Below are positions 55,641-56,093 of a DNA stretch of 56,093 nucleotides, one piece after another. The stretch is taken from positions 1-56,093 of the forward strand of contig JAQGDQ010001195.1 of assembly GCA_030141605.1 (NCBI GenBank), written 5' to 3'. Under the pieces are notes generated by a model. It saw only the letters and a program-made list of their open reading frames with translations. It had not been told where the DNA came from and did not search any database. Source of the stretch: Tubiluchus corallicola. Lineage: Eukaryota > Priapulida > Priapulimorpha > Priapulimorphida > Tubiluchidae. The first letter of the stretch is position 1. Every line of letters starts with the position of its first letter. The position numbers and the translations under genes are program-made.

Positions 55641-56093
55641 TCATAGTTTCTCTAAACTTCTGGAATTAGTTAAAAGTTCTCTTGTCAATCTCCACGTTTG
55701 CTTAGCGGCCGTCTCGAGTCCAGCTGGACTTCTGCCCTTGAAGAGGTCCATTGCTGGAAGAAAGTAGTGCGGACACCTCCGACACTGTAAGCAGGAGATG
55801 AGCTGCAGAAAGATCCCATTTATCCTGTATCCTAGAGCAGTTTCATCCCAGTCACTTTCCCGGGGATGTTTTTCACATTCGTAAAGTAACAGAGTTTTCA
55901 TGTGGTAGTTCGTGATGGGTTGCCCCGTGAGATCTAGATGTCTGTCACGCATCGCTTTGAGGATGCTGAGGCATCTCTTCCGACAGCCGCCGTAGAGGAG
56001 CATGTTTTCTGCTTCATCGAAGGATATGACCCAGGCATCTCCTTCAGCAGAAGACTGCTTGGCGTGAACATGTGGAAGTTCTTTAGACAAGAG
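55641..56093 (-). CDS. MAB21L1/2-type protein, C-terminus (partial)
   Basis: The last 150 codons of a minus-strand gene continue past the window edge; the stop is at 55641-55643. The stretch is the C-terminal helical lobe of the Mab-21 fold. Motifs include CRKRCLSILKAMRDRHLDL, YHMKTLLLYECEKHPRE, GIFLQLISCLQCRRCPHYFL and the ending TWRLTRELLTNSRSLEKL, which is strikingly close to animal MAB21L1/2. Mab-21 proteins share the nucleotidyltransferase fold of cGAS; MAB21L1/2 act in eye, neural and sensory-organ development and have no established catalytic activity. The nucleotidyltransferase lobe lies outside the window. No intron is seen here, in line with the single-exon structure usual for this subfamily. 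Confidence 0.93.
   Translation of the reverse strand, partial: LLSKELPHVHAKQSSAEGDAWVISFDEAENMLLYGGCRKRCLSILKAMRDRHLDLTGQPITNYHMKTLLLYECEKHPRESDWDETALGYRINGIFLQLISCLQCRRCPHYFLPAMDLFKGRSPAGLETAAKQTWRLTRELLTNSRSLEKL

Overview
This is a 56 kb stretch of an AT-rich, repeat-dense animal genome, most likely a non-arthropod invertebrate. The evidence is spliced genes with GT-AG introns of about 1.3-4.5 kb, degenerate TTAGGG-type arrays, and a mix of BEL/Pao, Tc1/pogo-like, hAT-like, piggyBac-like, Helitron-like and SINE-like elements. One gene end is a very close match to the animal MAB21L1/2 family. I cannot name the species.

Layout. 1-8.7 kb is repeats: a piggyBac-like MITE, a 30-bp satellite with higher-order structure, tri- and pentanucleotide arrays, and a cluster of four Helitron-like copies at 5.6-8.7 kb, two of them head-to-tail. 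8.8-22.9 kb (+) is a seven-exon gene whose exon phases join without conflict. It encodes a predicted 443-residue secreted pentraxin: signal peptide, His-rich basic linker, pentraxin domain, and a C-terminal tail of three 21-residue repeats. Its introns hold hAT-like, piggyBac-like and Tc1-like elements, a LINE 3' fragment and a 660-bp TTAGGG-like array. At 26.4-28.0 kb (-) two adjacent exons of glucose-6-phosphate dehydrogenase survive with their splice sites. One has a 4-bp deletion, so this is a duplicated, non-processed pseudogene fragment whose intron is filled by a 49-bp minisatellite. At 28.7-29.5 kb there is a 46-bp minisatellite.

30.05-37.38 kb (+) is a decayed, LTR-flanked BEL/Pao retrotransposon, and it is the most striking object here. 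Between the N-terminal gag segment and the conserved gag core lies an intron-less glycogenin (GT8 glycosyltransferase) catalytic domain, in the reading frames of the flanking gag segments. A hAT-like element with perfect 33-bp TIRs and an 8-bp target duplication follows at 37.7-38.5 kb, and a solo LTR of the same BEL family at 44.1-44.6 kb.

44.66-54.77 kb (+) holds four single-domain WSC exons, all phase 1-1. They are part of a multi-WSC, probably extracellular protein whose start is not securely identified. Its introns carry pogo-like MITEs, a 2.5-kb 23-bp minisatellite and a 31/37-bp minisatellite. At the right edge (-, tail to tail with the WSC gene) is the C-terminus of a MAB21L1/2-type gene that runs out of the window.

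The pentraxin and the WSC protein look like independent genes for secreted or surface carbohydrate- or ligand-binding proteins. No functional link between them is shown by the sequence.
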